Part shown: piece by piece, positions 11,932-24,094 of the stretch
Layout: each line of letters begins with the position of its first letter
Position numbering within the stretch: position 1 is the first letter of the stretch
DNA from: Stictocephala bisonia
Lineage: Eukaryota > Arthropoda > Insecta > Hemiptera > Membracidae
DNA length: 64,000 bases
Reading direction: 5' to 3'
NCBI GenBank assembly: GCA_035578905.1
Contig: JAQJVL010000306.1
Coordinates: 1,052,785 to 1,116,784, forward strand
The notes under the pieces: model-generated
What the model was told of the DNA's origin: nothing
The model's input: only the letters and a program-made list of their open reading frames with translations
The model's database searches: none
Program-made: the position numbers and the translations under genes

Positions 11932-12518
11932 AAGGCTGATATCCAGTTGCACCGGCGGTCAAAGGAATTTCCACGGGTCAAAACATTCCTCCGTCCGAAA
12001 AGTGTCCAGTTGCACCGGTGGTCAAAATCTACCCACCTCACTTATCCCCGCTGCAAATTCCTTCGACCGCCGGAGCCGGTGCAATTGGAAGGCCCCTTCC
12101 TTCCCCACCCCACTACATTTCTTCAAACATAGTTTATAAGTGTTTAACAATTTCGCAATGGAATATTCTATCAAACACTTGCCGATGTTTCGTGGCACAT
12201 ACTAATGGTAGACCATAGCAGGTTCTAACTAATAAATATGGTAACTATGTATTTAATGTTTAATTTTGTGTTTATCCGTGGCAACACTAACATCTTGACA
12301 TTGCAAAATAAATTTTACCAGGAATGAGGCTATACCTTTACTCACACTTATGGAGCATTGACATATAAACCGTTCAACGTTATAACGTAAAACAATGCTA
12401 ACACACGTAACAATAATAATTGTTAATAATAGGGATGGTAGGAAAAAATGCGCAAATCACTTTAGATCACAACGTTTTTATTTATAAAGTTCATATAACA
12501 TTCTGTATATAAAGCAAT

Positions 12519-14135
12519 TTACTTTTTGTAATGGAAGGAGGCCCTTTTCACATAATCCAGCCTAGAAATTACATTTGTCCGAAATTTTGCCCTCGCTTCT
12601 CTGATGTTTTCGATCGATTTTAGATATTTCTTGTCTGTTGACATCCTCTGTTTTCCTAAACTTCTAAGTCCAATATACACATCAATTTGAATTTCAACCA
12701 GCACTTCAACAAAGGTAAAAATGTTAGGGTGAAAAGAACTGAAGTTTTGAGCAAACTTGGAATGGAATGCTTCGCAGGCGTTTGTAGTCCTCTCGGATGT
12801 CACTTCTTCAGAAGCCCACAGATGCGGAGGGAAGAGGGAGTCTTCAGAAACGTATGTATCCACAAGATAGTCAGCAAAGGGTTGAGCTGTTACAGGCATC
12901 ACGGCCATGAAGTCTTCAGTGAAGCAATCTGGAACGTCCTCCGCCCGTAGAAGCGACAAACCAAACACCCACCGCAACCAGCGTCCACACTCCGAGTCTT
13001 TGTCTTTGTACTCCTTCGCCAGGCCGAGGTGCTGAATATTCCTCCACCACGACTGTGTAAGATGGAAACGACATCCTGTAAACAAAACTAATCTTTCAAA
13101 ACTAAGCAAATTTTGAACTTCATGTAATAAAATGGGAATCCGCCTTGCAAAATGTAAAGGTGGCATTGGAATAAAGGCCCATCATAATGCATATTAAAAT
13201 ATTCATTAGAATGTGTCAAAAATATTTGACATTTTGAAATAAACCCTATATTAGCACATTTTACCTTAAATGTTGGTATCTGGTCGATAACTATTTAAAA
13301 AACGAGATTAAAAGTTTTCTTATGGCAATTTAACATGGTAAAATATCAACTTTGTATTCCTGTGACCAGTTTACTTAAGGTTTCCACTGAACCCACTGTT
13401 TCCACGTGAGAGACCTTTAAAATGACACCCTAATATTTAAAATCGGCCCAAAACTGTAAGAGGAGTTCGTGTCACAAAAAAACCCTTAGCGTATTAAATA
13501 TGTATACATTCATGCGATAATATAAAGTACTAAGAAATAAGTAAGCTACTAAAAATAAGCTTGTGCAGCGGGTGCAGCGGGTCCTTAGTATTAATAAAAC
13601 ACCAAATTATGTCGGGCAAAGCCGACGGGGAACAGCTAGTCACTTATAAATTCAATAACTACATACATTTTTGAGTTGTAATTTTGAAAAAATCATTTTC
13701 TTGTCACATTTACTTAGTATTTTCACCAAAAATGTTTTGTAACACTGATGACCAGCCACCCTGTATAATCAGTATTTCCTGTACAAAATAATAAAATATA
13801 AAATATTCTGAGTAACATACCTGTGATTTTTGAAGTAGGCCACACGTCATGAACAGCGTTGTGAATTGCCTGCTCGAAATCTACGATGAAGGTTTCAGGT
13901 GAAAACTCTTCTCCATTTTCCTGACACAGCTCCAATAATTTTCTAAACATCGCTGAGTACGTTTCTGTTTTTTTGTCTGATAGCAAACAAAACACTAGCG
14001 GGACATAATTTCCATTTTGTACAATGTGCAATGTGAACATCTGTGTGAAGAATTTGGCACAGTAGGAAAATGTCCCGTCCATGAAAATTGATTTGCATTT
14101 TGTTAGGTAAGAGAGATTTTTCTTCGTCGAAAAAA
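12519..14135 (-). pseudogene. Headless second copy of the MULE transposase gene
   Basis: Minus-strand mirror of the + strand gene. Exon 13821-14135 encodes the MDGTF...DFEQAIHNAV catalytic part and exon 12519-13075 encodes GCRFHLTQSWW to the C-terminus, with a 745-bp intron between them (GT/AG kept). Upstream of 14135 the reading continues into about 45 unrelated codons (MDTLDQRVV... to WAFPA) instead of the FLYWCH region, so the DNA-binding N-terminus is missing. In this copy the catalytic frame is uninterrupted across the TTTTTT run. The residues Asn-Gly (QNGNY) replace Lys-Arg of the other arm. It is probably non-functional because it lacks the N-terminal finger. Confidence 0.75.
13560..13639 (+). 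mobile_element. Helitron-like 3' terminus in the left-arm intron
   Basis: Ends GTCGGGCAAAGCCGAC (5-bp stem hairpin), nine bases, then CTAG followed by T, the Helitron 3' signature. It lies in the transposase intron and therefore occurs again in the right arm. No matching TC start was identified. Confidence 0.5.
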
Positions 14136-14300
14136 CTGCCGGGAAAGCCCAACCAGGCCGGATTCCTAGTACAGTAACCCCAAGCTGACCGTGCCAAATT
14201 CCACACCCTTTGTTATGACATGAGTCATGAGTCGGTTGGTAACCTACCACCCTCTGATCCAGCGTATCCACTTCAGTCGGCTGTCATATTTTGCAGCAGA

Positions 14301-16417
14301 ATGACTGAGATTGTGTCGGGAACGCGAGTGATGCTAAGTGAGAAGGGGCGGGAATTGTTAGTTTTTAATAATCAAAAATTTTACAAGAGTGATTTAACCA
14401 AACAAGGACAGAAGTGGAGGTGCGTAAAGAGGAAGTGTGTCGCCAAATTATATGTTGATGCAACGAATGATGTGATGCCCGTTGGAGACCATAACCACGA
14501 TGAATGCGAAACACTGGCCAGACAGTTTGTTTCAAACAGCGTAAAGAGAAAAGCGGGAAGTGAATTATCAGCCACGCCAGCGAAGATCATAAGAAAATCA
14601 ATAATAGACGCTCCCCAGGAATTGCAGCAAAGTTTGAATCGGAGTGATCTGCGCTGCATAAAAAAGAATTTCTACATGAAAAAAAGACAGCAGTATCCAC
14701 CATTACCAAAAAATAGGGAAGATTGCTACGACGCATTGGAATGTTTCAATATTGTAAGCAATGAAAATGAAAATATGCTCTTGTTTATCGAACATCGTGA
14801 TTTTTTCGACGAAGAAAAATCTCTCTTACCTAACAAAATGCAAATCAATTTTCATGGACGGGACATTTTCCTACTGTGCCAAATTCTTCACACAGATGTT
14901 CACATTGCACATTGTACAAAAAAGAAATTATGTCCCGCTAGTGTTTTGTTTGCTATCAGACAAAAAAACAGAAACGTACTCAGCGATGTTTAGAAAATTA
15001 TTGGAGCTGTGTCAGGAAAATGGAGAAGAGTTTTCACCTGAAACCTTCATCGTAGATTTCGAGCAGGCAATTCACAACGCTGTTCATGACGTGTGGCCTA
15101 CTTCAAAAATCACAGGTATGTTACTCAGAATATTTTATATTTTATTATTTTGTACAGGAAATACTGATTATACAGGGTGGCTGGTCATCAGTGTTACAAA
15201 ACATTTTTGGTGAAAATACTAAGTAAATGTGACAAGAAAATGATTTTTTCAAAATTACAACTCAAAAATGTATGTAGTTATTGAATTTATAAGTGACTAG
15301 CTGTTCCCCGTCGGCTTTGCCCGACATAATTTGGTGTTTTATTAATACTAAGGACCCGCTGCACCCGCTGCACAAGCTTATTTTTAGTAGCTTACTTATT
15401 TCTTAGTACTTTATATTATCGCATGAATGTATACATATTTAATACGCTAAGGGTTTTTTTGTGACACGAACTCCTCTTACAGTTTTGGGCCGATTTTAAA
15501 TATTAGGGTGTCATTTTAAAGGTCTCTCACGTGGAAACAGTGGGTTCAGTGGAAACCTTAAGTAAACTGGTCACAGGAATACAAAGTTGATATTTTACCA
15601 TGTTAAATTGCCATAAGAAAACTTTTAATCTCGTTTTTTAAATAGTTATCGACCAGATACCAACATTTAAGGTAAAATGTGCTAATATAGGGTTTATTTC
15701 AAAATGTCAAATATTTTTGACACATTCTAATGAATATTTTAATATGCATTATGATGGGCCTTTATTCCAATGCCACCTTTACATTTTGCAAGGCGGATTC
15801 CCATTTTATTACATGAAGTTCAAAATTTGCTTAGTTTTGAAAGATTAGTTTTGTTTACAGGATGTCGTTTCCATCTTACACAGTCGTGGTGGAGGAATAT
15901 TCAGCACCTCGGCCTGGCGAAGGAGTACAAAGACAAAGACTCGGAGTGTGGACGCTGGTTGCGGTGGGTGTTTGGTTTGTCGCTTCTACGGGCGGAGGAC
16001 GTTCCAGATTGCTTCACTGAAGACTTCATGGCCGTGATGCCTGTAACAGCTCAACCCTTTGCTGACTATCTTGTGGATACATACGTTTCTGAAGACTCCA
16101 TCTTCCCTCCGCATCTGTGGGCTTCTGAAGAAGTGACATCCGAGAGGACTACAAACGCCTGCGAAGCATTCCATTCCAAGTTTGCTCAAAACTTCAGTTC
16201 TTTTCACCCTAACATTTTTACCTTTGTTGAAGTGCTGGTTGAAATTCAAATTGATGTGTATATTGGACTTAGAAGTTTAGGAAAACAGAGGATGTCAACA
16301 GACAAGAAATATCTAAAATCGATCGAAAACATCAGAGAAGCGAGGGCAAAATTTCGGACAAATGTAATTTCTAGGCTGGATTATGTGAAAAGGGCCTCCT
16401 TCCATTACAAAAAGTAA
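14301..16417 (+). pseudogene. MULE transposase with FLYWCH finger; one frameshift
   Basis: Transposase that would cut and paste this element. Exon 1 (14301-15115) starts MTEIVSG. Residues about 10-65 form a FLYWCH-type zinc finger (LLVFNNQKFYKS, WRCVKRKC, GDHNHDEC). The MULE catalytic core follows: SIFMDGTF (first Asp) and IVDFEQAIHNAV (second Asp). A consensus donor (CACAG|GTATGT) at 15116 joins to an acceptor (TTGTTTACAG) at 15860, restoring GCRFHLTQSWW. Exon 2 carries ERTTNACEAFH, the likely third acidic residue, and ends SFHYKK. The frame breaks once: the six-T run at 14801-14806 puts FLYWCH and catalytic frames out of phase by one base, exactly where the inverted arm begins. Without that base the protein would be about 456 residues. 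Either the gene is dead, or the run is a sequencing error; I cannot tell which. Confidence 0.8.
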
Positions 16418-16879
16418 ATTGCCTTATATACAGAATGTTATATGAACTTTATAAATAAAAACGTTGTGATCTAAAGTGATTTGCGCATTTTTTCCTACCA
16501 TCCCTATTATTAACAATTATTATTGTTACGTGTGTTAGCATTGTTTTACGTTATAACGTTGAACGGTTTATATGTCAATGCTCCATAAGTGTGAGTAAAG
16601 GTATAGCCTCATTCCTGGTAAAATTTATTTTGCAATGTCAAGATGTTAGTGTTGCCACGGATAAACACAAAATTAAACATTAAATACATAGTTACCATAT
16701 TTATTAGTTAGAACCTGCTATGGTCTACCATTAGTATGTGCCACGAAACATCGGCAAGTGTTTGATAGAATATTCCATTGCGAAATTGTTAAACACTTAT
16801 AAACTATGTTTGAAGAAATGTAGTGGGGTGGGGAAGGAAGGGGCCTTCCAATTGCACCGGCTCCGGCGGTCGAAGGAAT
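14801..16879 (+). repeat. Right arm of the 2,079-bp near-perfect inverted repeat
   Basis: Inverse of 12057-14135, separated from it by a unique 665-bp centre (14136-14800) that carries the only FLYWCH-coding copy. The inner boundary is the six-T run. Confidence 0.92.
15297..15376 (-). mobile_element. Helitron-like 3' terminus in the right-arm intron
   Basis: Mirror image of 13560-13639: CTAGCTGTTCCCC followed by the GTCGG/CCGAC hairpin. It is present in both arms, so it was in the intron before the arm was duplicated. A CAGGGTGGC end at 15172, mirrored near 13764, is a second relic in the same intron. Confidence 0.5.
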
Positions 16880-17002
16880 GTTTTGACCCGTGGAAATTCC
16901 TTTGACCGCCGGTGCAACTGGATTCAGCCCCAAAAGGGGCTCCGGTGCAACTGGACACATCAGTTTGGGGCCGATCCCTGACCCCGGTGCAATTGGAAAT
17001 CT

Positions 17003-20000
17003 CCCGTGGGAAACACGTAATCCATCAGATAACTGGTGCTTACTTCACTATCAACGCCCCTTACACCTCCTACAGCCGACCTTCACCATTAAGACTACAG
17101 GTCATCGTAGGTAATCCGTCATCCATCAGATAACTGGTGCTGACCACTATCAACGCCCCTTACACCTCCTACAGCCGACCTTCACCACTAAGACTACAGG
17201 TCATCGTAGGTAGCCCGTCATCCATCAGATAACTGGTGCTGACTTCACTATCAACGCCCCTTACACCTCCTACAGCCGACCTTCACCACTAAGACTACAG
17301 GTCATCGTAGGTAGCAAGTCATCCATCAGATAACTGGTGCTGACTTAACTATCAACGCCCCTTACACCTCCTACAGCCGACCTTCACCACTAAGACTACA
17401 GGCCATCGTAGGTAGCCCGTCATCCATCAGATAACTGGTGCTGACTTCACTATCAACGCCCCTTACACCTCCTACAGCCGACCTTCACCACTAAGACTAC
17501 AGGTCATCGTAGGTAGCCCGTCATCCATCAGATAACTGGTGCTGACTTCACTATCAACGCCCCTTACACCTCCTATTCACCACTAAGACTACAGGTCATC
17601 GTAGGTAGCCCGTCATCCATCAGATAACTGGTGCTGACTTCACTATCAACGCCCCTTACACCTCCTACAGCCGACCTTCACCACTAAGACTACAGGTCAT
17701 CGTAGGTAGCCCGTCATCCATCAGATAACTGGTGCTGACTTCACTATCAACGCCCCTTACACCTCCTACAGCCGACCTTCACCACTAAGACTACAGGACA
17801 TCGTAGGTAGCCCGTCATCCATCAGATAACTGGTACTGACTTCACTATCAACGCCCCCTACACCTCCTACAGCCGACCTTCACCACTAAGACTACAGGTC
17901 ATCGTAGGTAGCCCGTCATCCATCAGATAACTGGTACTGACTTCACTATCAACACCCCTTACACCTCCTAGAGCCGACCTTCACCACTAAGACTACAGGT
18001 CATCGTAGGTAGCACGTCATCCATCAGATAACTGGTGCTGACTTCACTATCGACGCCCCTTACACCTCCTACAGCCGACCTTCACCACTAAGACTACAGG
18101 TCATCGTAGGTAGCCCGTCATCCATCAGATAACTGGTGCTGACTTCACTATCAACGCCCCTTACAACTCCTACAGCCGACCTTCACCACTAAGACTACAG
18201 GTCATCGCTGGTAGCCCGTCATCCATCAGATAACTGGTGCTGACTTCACTATCAACGCCCCTTACAACTCCTACAGCCGACCTTCACCACTAAGACTACA
18301 GGTCATCGTAGGTAGCCCATCATCCATCAGATAACTGGTGCTGACTTCACTATCAACGCCCCTTACACCTCCTACAGCCGACCTTCACCACTAAGACTAC
18401 ATGTCATCGTAGGTAGCCCGTCATCCGTCGGATAACTGGTACTGACTTCACTATCAACGCCCCTTACACCTCCTACAGCCGACCTTCACCACTAAGACTA
18501 CAGGTCATCGTAGGTAGCCCGTCATCCATCAGATAACTGGTGCTGACTTCACTATCAACGCCCCTTACACCTCCTACAGCCGACCTTCACCACTAAGACT
18601 ACAGGTCATCGTAGGTAGCCCGTCATCCATCAGATAACTGGTACTGACTTCACTATCAACACCCCTTACACCTCCTACAGCCAACCTTCACCACTAAGAC
18701 TACAGGTCATCGTAGGTAGCACGTCATCCATCAGATAACTGGTGCTGACTTCACTATCAACGCCCCTTACACCTCCTACAGCCGACCTTCACCACTAAGA
18801 CTACAGGTCATCGTAGGTAGCCCGTCATCCATCAGATAACTGGTGCTGACTTCACTATCAACGCCCCTTACACCTCCTACAGCCGACCTTCACCACTAAG
18901 ACTACAGGTCATCGTAGGTAGCCCGTCATCCATCAGATAACTGGTACTGACTTCACTATCAACGCCCCTTACACCTCCTACAGCCGACCTTCACCACTAA
19001 GACTACAGGTCATCGTAGGTAGCCCGTCATCCATCAGATAACTGGTGCTGACTTCACTATCAACGCCCCTTACACCTCCTACAGCCGACCTTCACCACTA
19101 AGACTACAGGACATCGTAGGTAGCCCGTCATCCGTCAGATAACTGGTGCTGACTTCACTATCAACGCCCCTTAAACCTCCTACAGCCGACCTTCACCAGT
19201 AATACTGACATACGCCGTAGGTAGCCCGTCATCCATCAGATAACTGGTAATGACTTCACTATCAACGCCTCTTAAACCTCCTACAGCCGACCTTCACCAC
19301 TAAGACTACAGGTCATCGTAGGTAGCCCGTCATCCATCAGATAACTGGTGCTGACTTCACTATCAACGCCCCTTACACCTCCTACAGCCGACCTTCACCA
19401 CTAAGACTACAGGTCATCGTAGGTAGCAAGTCATCCATCAGATAACTGGTGCTGACTTCACTATCAACGCCCCTTACACCTCCTACAGCCGACCTTCACC
19501 ACTAAGACTACAGGTCATCGTAGGTAGCCCGTCATCCATCAGATAACTGGTGCTGACTTCACTATCAACGCCCCTTACACCTCCTACAGCCGACCTTCAC
19601 CACTAAGACTACAGGTCATCGTAGGTAGCCCGTCATCCATCAGATAACTGGTGCTGACTTCACTATCAACGCCCCTTACACCTCCTATTCACCACTAAGA
19701 CTACAGGTCATCGTAGGTAGCCCGTCATCCATCAGATAACTGGTGCTGACTTCACTATCAACGCCCCTTACACCTCCTACAGCCGACCTTCACCACTAAG
19801 ACTACAGGTCATCGTAGGTAGCCCGTCATCCATCAGATAACTGGTGCTGACTTCACTATCAACGCCCCTTACACCTCCTACAGCCGACCTTCACCACTAA
19901 GACTACAGGACATCGTAGGTAGCCCGTCATCCATCAGATAACTGGTACTGACTTCACTATCAACGCCCCCTACACCTCCTACAGCCCACCTTCACCACTA

Positions 20001-22880
20001 AGACTACAGGTCATCGTAGGTAGCCCGTCATCCATCAGATAACTGGTGCTGACTTCACTATCAACGCCCCTTACACCTCCTACAGCCGACCTTCACCACT
20101 AAGACTACAGGTCATCGTAGGTAGCCCATCATCCATCAGATAACTGGTGCTGACTTCACTATCAACGCCCCTTACACCTCCTACAGCCGACCTTCACCAC
20201 TAAGACTACATGTCATCGTAGGTAGCCCGTCATCCGTCGGATAACTGGTACTGACTTCACTATCAACGCCCCTTACACCTCCTACAGCCGACCTTCACCA
20301 CTAAGACTACAGGTCATCGTAGGTAGCCCGTCATCCATCAGATAACTGGTGCTGACTTCACTATCAACGCCCCTTACACCTCCTACAGCCGACCTTCACC
20401 ACTAAGACTACAGGTCATCGTAGGTAGCCCGTCATCCATCAGATAACTGGTGCTGACTTCACTATCAACGCCCCTTACACCTCCTACAGCCGACCTTCAC
20501 CACTAAGACTACAGGTCATCGTAGGTAGCCCGTCATCCATCAGATAACTGGTGCTGACTTCACTATCAACGGCCCTTACACCTCCTACAACCGACCTTCA
20601 CCACTAAGACTACAGGTCATCGTAGGTAGCCCGTCATCCATCAGATAACTGGTGCTGACTTCACTATCAACGCCCCTTACACCTCCTACAGCCGACCTTC
20701 ACCACTAAGACTACAGGTCATCGTAGGTAGCCCGTCATCCATCAGATAACTGGTGCTGACTTCACTATCAACGCCCCTTACACCTCCTACAGCCGACTTT
20801 CACCACTAAGACTACAGGTCATCGTAGGTAGCCCGTCATCCATCAGATAACTGGTGCTGACTTCACTATCAACGCCCCTTACACCTCCTACAGCCGACCT
20901 TCACCACTAAGACTACAGGTCATCGTAGGTAGCCCGTCATCCATCAGATAACTGGTGCTGACTTCACTATCAACGCCCCTTACACCTCCTACAGCCGACT
21001 TTCACCACTAAGACTACAGGTCATCGTAGGTAGCCCGTCATCCATCAGATAACTGGTGCTGACTTCACTATCAACGCCCCTTACACCTCCTACAGCCGAC
21101 CTTCACCACTAAGACTACATGTCATCGTAGGTAGCCCGTCATCCGTCGGATAACTGGTACTGACTTCACTATCAACGCCTCTTACAACTCCCACAGCCGA
21201 CCTTCACCAGCAAAACTGATAGGACCCCGTGGGTAGCACGTCATCTATCAGATAACTGGTACTGACTTCACTATCAACGCCTCTTACAACTCCCACAGCC
21301 GACCTTCACCAGCAAGACTGTTAGGACCCCGTGGGTAACACGTCATCCATCAGATAACAGATACTGAATTCACTATCAAAGACCCTCACATCTCCCACAG
21401 CTAACCTTCACCACCAAGACTACAGGTCATCGTAGGTAGCCCGTCATCCATCAGATAACTGGTACTGACTTCACTATCAACGCCTCTTACAACTCCCACA
21501 GCCGACCTTCACCAGCAAAAATGATAGGACCCCGTGGGTAGCACGTCATCTATCAGATAACTGGTACCGACTTCACTATCAACGCCTCTTACAACTCCCA
21601 CAGCCGACCTTCACCAGCAAGACTGTTAGGACCCCGTGGGTAACACGTCATCCATCAGATAACAGATACTGATTTCACTATCAAAGACCCTCACATCTCC
21701 CACAGCTAACCTTCACCACCAAGACTACAGGTCATCGTAGGTAGCCCGTGATCCATCAGATAACTGGTACTGACTTCACTATCAACGCCTCTTACAACTC
21801 CCACAGCCGACCTTCACCAGCAAAACTGATAGGACCCCGTGGGTAGCACGTCATCCACTAGACAACTGGTACCGACTTCACTATCAACGCCCCTTACAAC
21901 TCAAACAGCCGAACCTTCACCAGTAAGAAAACAGATCGCCGTAGGTAGCACGTTATCTATCAGATATAACAGGTACTGATTTCACTATCAAAGACCCTCA
22001 CATCTCCCACAGCTAACCTTCACCACTGCCACCGTAGGTAGCCCGTCATCCGTCGGATAACTGATACTGACTTCACTATCAACGCCCCTTACAACTCCCA
22101 CAGCCGACCTTCACCAGTAAGACTGACAGCACGCCGTAGGTAGCACGTCACCCACTAGACAACTGGTACCGACTTCACTATCAACGCCCCTTACAACTCC
22201 AACAGCCGACGTTCACCATTAAGACTGACAGCACGCCGTAGGTATCACGTCACCCACTGGACAACTGGTACCGACTTCACTATCAACGCCCCTTACACCT
22301 CCTACAGCTGACCTTCACCAGCAAGAAAACAGGAAGCCGTAGGTAGCACGTCATCCATCAGCTAACTGGTACTAATTTCACAATCCACGAACCTTACATC
22401 TCCCAAAGCCGACTGTCACCAGTAATACTGACATACGCCGTAGGTAGCACGTCATCCATCAGCTAACTGGTACTAATTTCACAATCCACGAACCTTACAT
22501 CTCCCAAAGCCGTCTGTCACCAGTAATACTGACATACGCCGTAGGTAGCACGTCATCCATCAGCTAACTGGTACTAATTTCACAATCCACGAACCTTACA
22601 TCTCCCAAAGCCGACTGTCACCAGTAATACTGACATACGCCGTAGGTAGCACGTCATCCATCAGATAACTGGTACTGACTTTACTACCAACGCCCCTTAC
22701 ACCTCCCTCATCCGTTCTTCACCAGTAAGACTGGCAGGACGCCGTAGGTAGCACGTCATCCATCAGATAACTGGTAGTGACTTCATAATCAACGCCCCTT
22801 ACACCTCCCACAGTCGACCTTCAGCAGACTGGCAGCACGCCGTAGCTAGCACGTCATCCGCCAGATAACTGGTATTGATT
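17003..22880 (+). repeat. 101-bp satellite array, about 58 monomers
   Basis: The landmark ATCCATCAGATAACTGGT recurs at 17220, 17321, 17422 and 17523, a 101-bp period. Units from 17.1 to 21.1 kb are nearly identical; those from about 21.2 kb to the end are diverged (CCCCGTGGG and ACAACTCCCACAGCC variants; three CAATCCACGAACC units around 22.36-22.65 kb). A 9-bp deletion unit (TCCTATTCACC) occurs at 17571 and 19683, 2,112 bp apart. Not coding: frames shift from unit to unit. Confidence 0.97.
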
Positions 22881-23078
22881 TCAATGGCAACGCCTACCGT
22901 TCACTACTCAAATTGCACGTATATGTACAATTATGCTCATTTATTAAATCTTTACATGATGAAATATAGAAGTTGCAAGCATCAGGGACGTATCCAGACC
23001 TCAATTTCGGAAGGTGTCCAATCAGGGTTAGCAAGCGGGGGTTAGGGGGCAGGGTTACCAAAAACAAGAGCTGAACCG

Positions 23079-23105
23079 TTTTTTTTTTTTTTTTTTTTTT
23101 TTTTT
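23079..23105 (-). repeat. 27-base poly(T) tract
   Basis: Uninterrupted T run; on the minus strand it could be the poly(A) tail of a retroposed copy whose body would lie to its right. No body was recognised. Confidence 0.6.
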
Positions 23106-24065
23106 AAGTGCGTTGTATCTTCTGACTGCAGACGATTGTGGAAGGCACGTATGTTACGTCACTGGCCTTATTCACCATTCTCGGGAATGCTCCAACTATT
23201 AAATTAATAATTTAATAATATATGGTCGTCTTTACGTCTGTGATGTTTTATTAAAACATTAAATTATGATTACCATTTTAATACGTGTTTCATGGCGAGC
23301 CAAATTCTTGACATCTGTGTTTCATGTAGTAAGTAAACCAAAGGAATTATTTTGTTAGGCTACATGACGTCATCTGTTTTATCATATATATTTAGGTCAG
23401 TGTAATTTGGGTTTTCTGCAATAAGAAGTTTCTTTTTGGTTATTTGTCCCAAAATTATTCTTTTAAAAAACAATAAGTAGGCTTATAACGGAAAGTAGGC
23501 GTTGACAGCAGGGCCTGAGTCACGATCATATCTTCTTGTACAAGAATTGTGAACGAACCGTTGACTTCTTAAAGTAAAAAAATATATTATATAAAAGATT
23601 TAATTTTACTCAATAGTTATGCCTTTTTCCTGACCAAAGAATAGCAAATGGTCTGAATTACTGATTGATCCCCCCTCCCCATATAAACTCATACCTATCC
23701 GCATATCCCTTCGTTGAATTACTTTTTTATTCTTCTACTCCAGGTAAAGATTTTCATCTTTGCTAAGGAATACTGATGATGAAATATTTTTAAATATAAA
23801 TAAAAAGATGTCACTTTTAGATATTTCTAATAACAACAAAGTCTCATTCAACTAAATTTAATTGTATCCTAACCTAACCATGGAATCCTACTCATCCGCT
23901 TTGAACAATAATCTAGTTACCATTTGCCGTAAGTTTGGCTCTAGCGGTAAATACGTACTGACTAAAATATAATAAAACCCTTCATGAATTTATCTTACAA
24001 CGAAACAGCACCAGGGGAATTGAATGGTATATTTCTGTTAAAATCAAATTTACTAAATTTGTAAA

Positions 24066-24094
24066 CAAGGCGAAGAAATGTCAACTTCGCCTTG
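24066..24094. repeat. 10-bp perfect hairpin (CAAGGCGAAG)
   Basis: CAAGGCGAAG, nine-base loop, CTTCGCCTTG. The dyad extends to GTAAA on both sides with a one-base bulge. The GC-rich stem stands out from its AT-rich surroundings. Confidence 0.8.

Larger units (their letters stand above)
12057..14135 (-). repeat. Left arm of the 2,079-bp near-perfect inverted repeat
   Basis: Every position x pairs with 28936-x in the right arm with no gap: the outer ends (12057/16879), inner ends (14135/14801) and all three exon boundaries obey this. Three mismatches were seen (partners of 14922, 14923 and 16100). I did not compare every base. Confidence 0.92.
11932..17002 (+). mobile_element. FLYWCH/MULE DNA transposon with giant inverted arms
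   Basis: Both sides carry CCCGTGGGA (11923-11931 and 17003-17011), matching the satellite unit on either flank and the 8-10 bp target duplications typical of Mutator-like elements. The extreme ends, each read inward, share TCCARTTGCACCGG. Inside are two inverted 2,079-bp arms (12057-14135 and 14801-16879) and a single-copy 665-bp centre. The arms contain transposase exons, so this is not an ordinary short-TIR MULE. The outermost 43 bp also pair (11941-11984 with 16880-16923), while the left end has 72 bp extra. The exact first base of the TIR is uncertain by a few bases. Confidence 0.8.

Noticed and set aside
12687..12950. 87-codon frames antisense to the MULE exon (also 15986-16249)
   Set aside because: They are shadows of the transposase exon, identical in both arms, on the wrong strand.
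17003..22880. CRISPR-like array (regular short repeats)
   Set aside because: The whole 101-bp unit is conserved with no unique spacers, and the genome is eukaryotic; it is a satellite.
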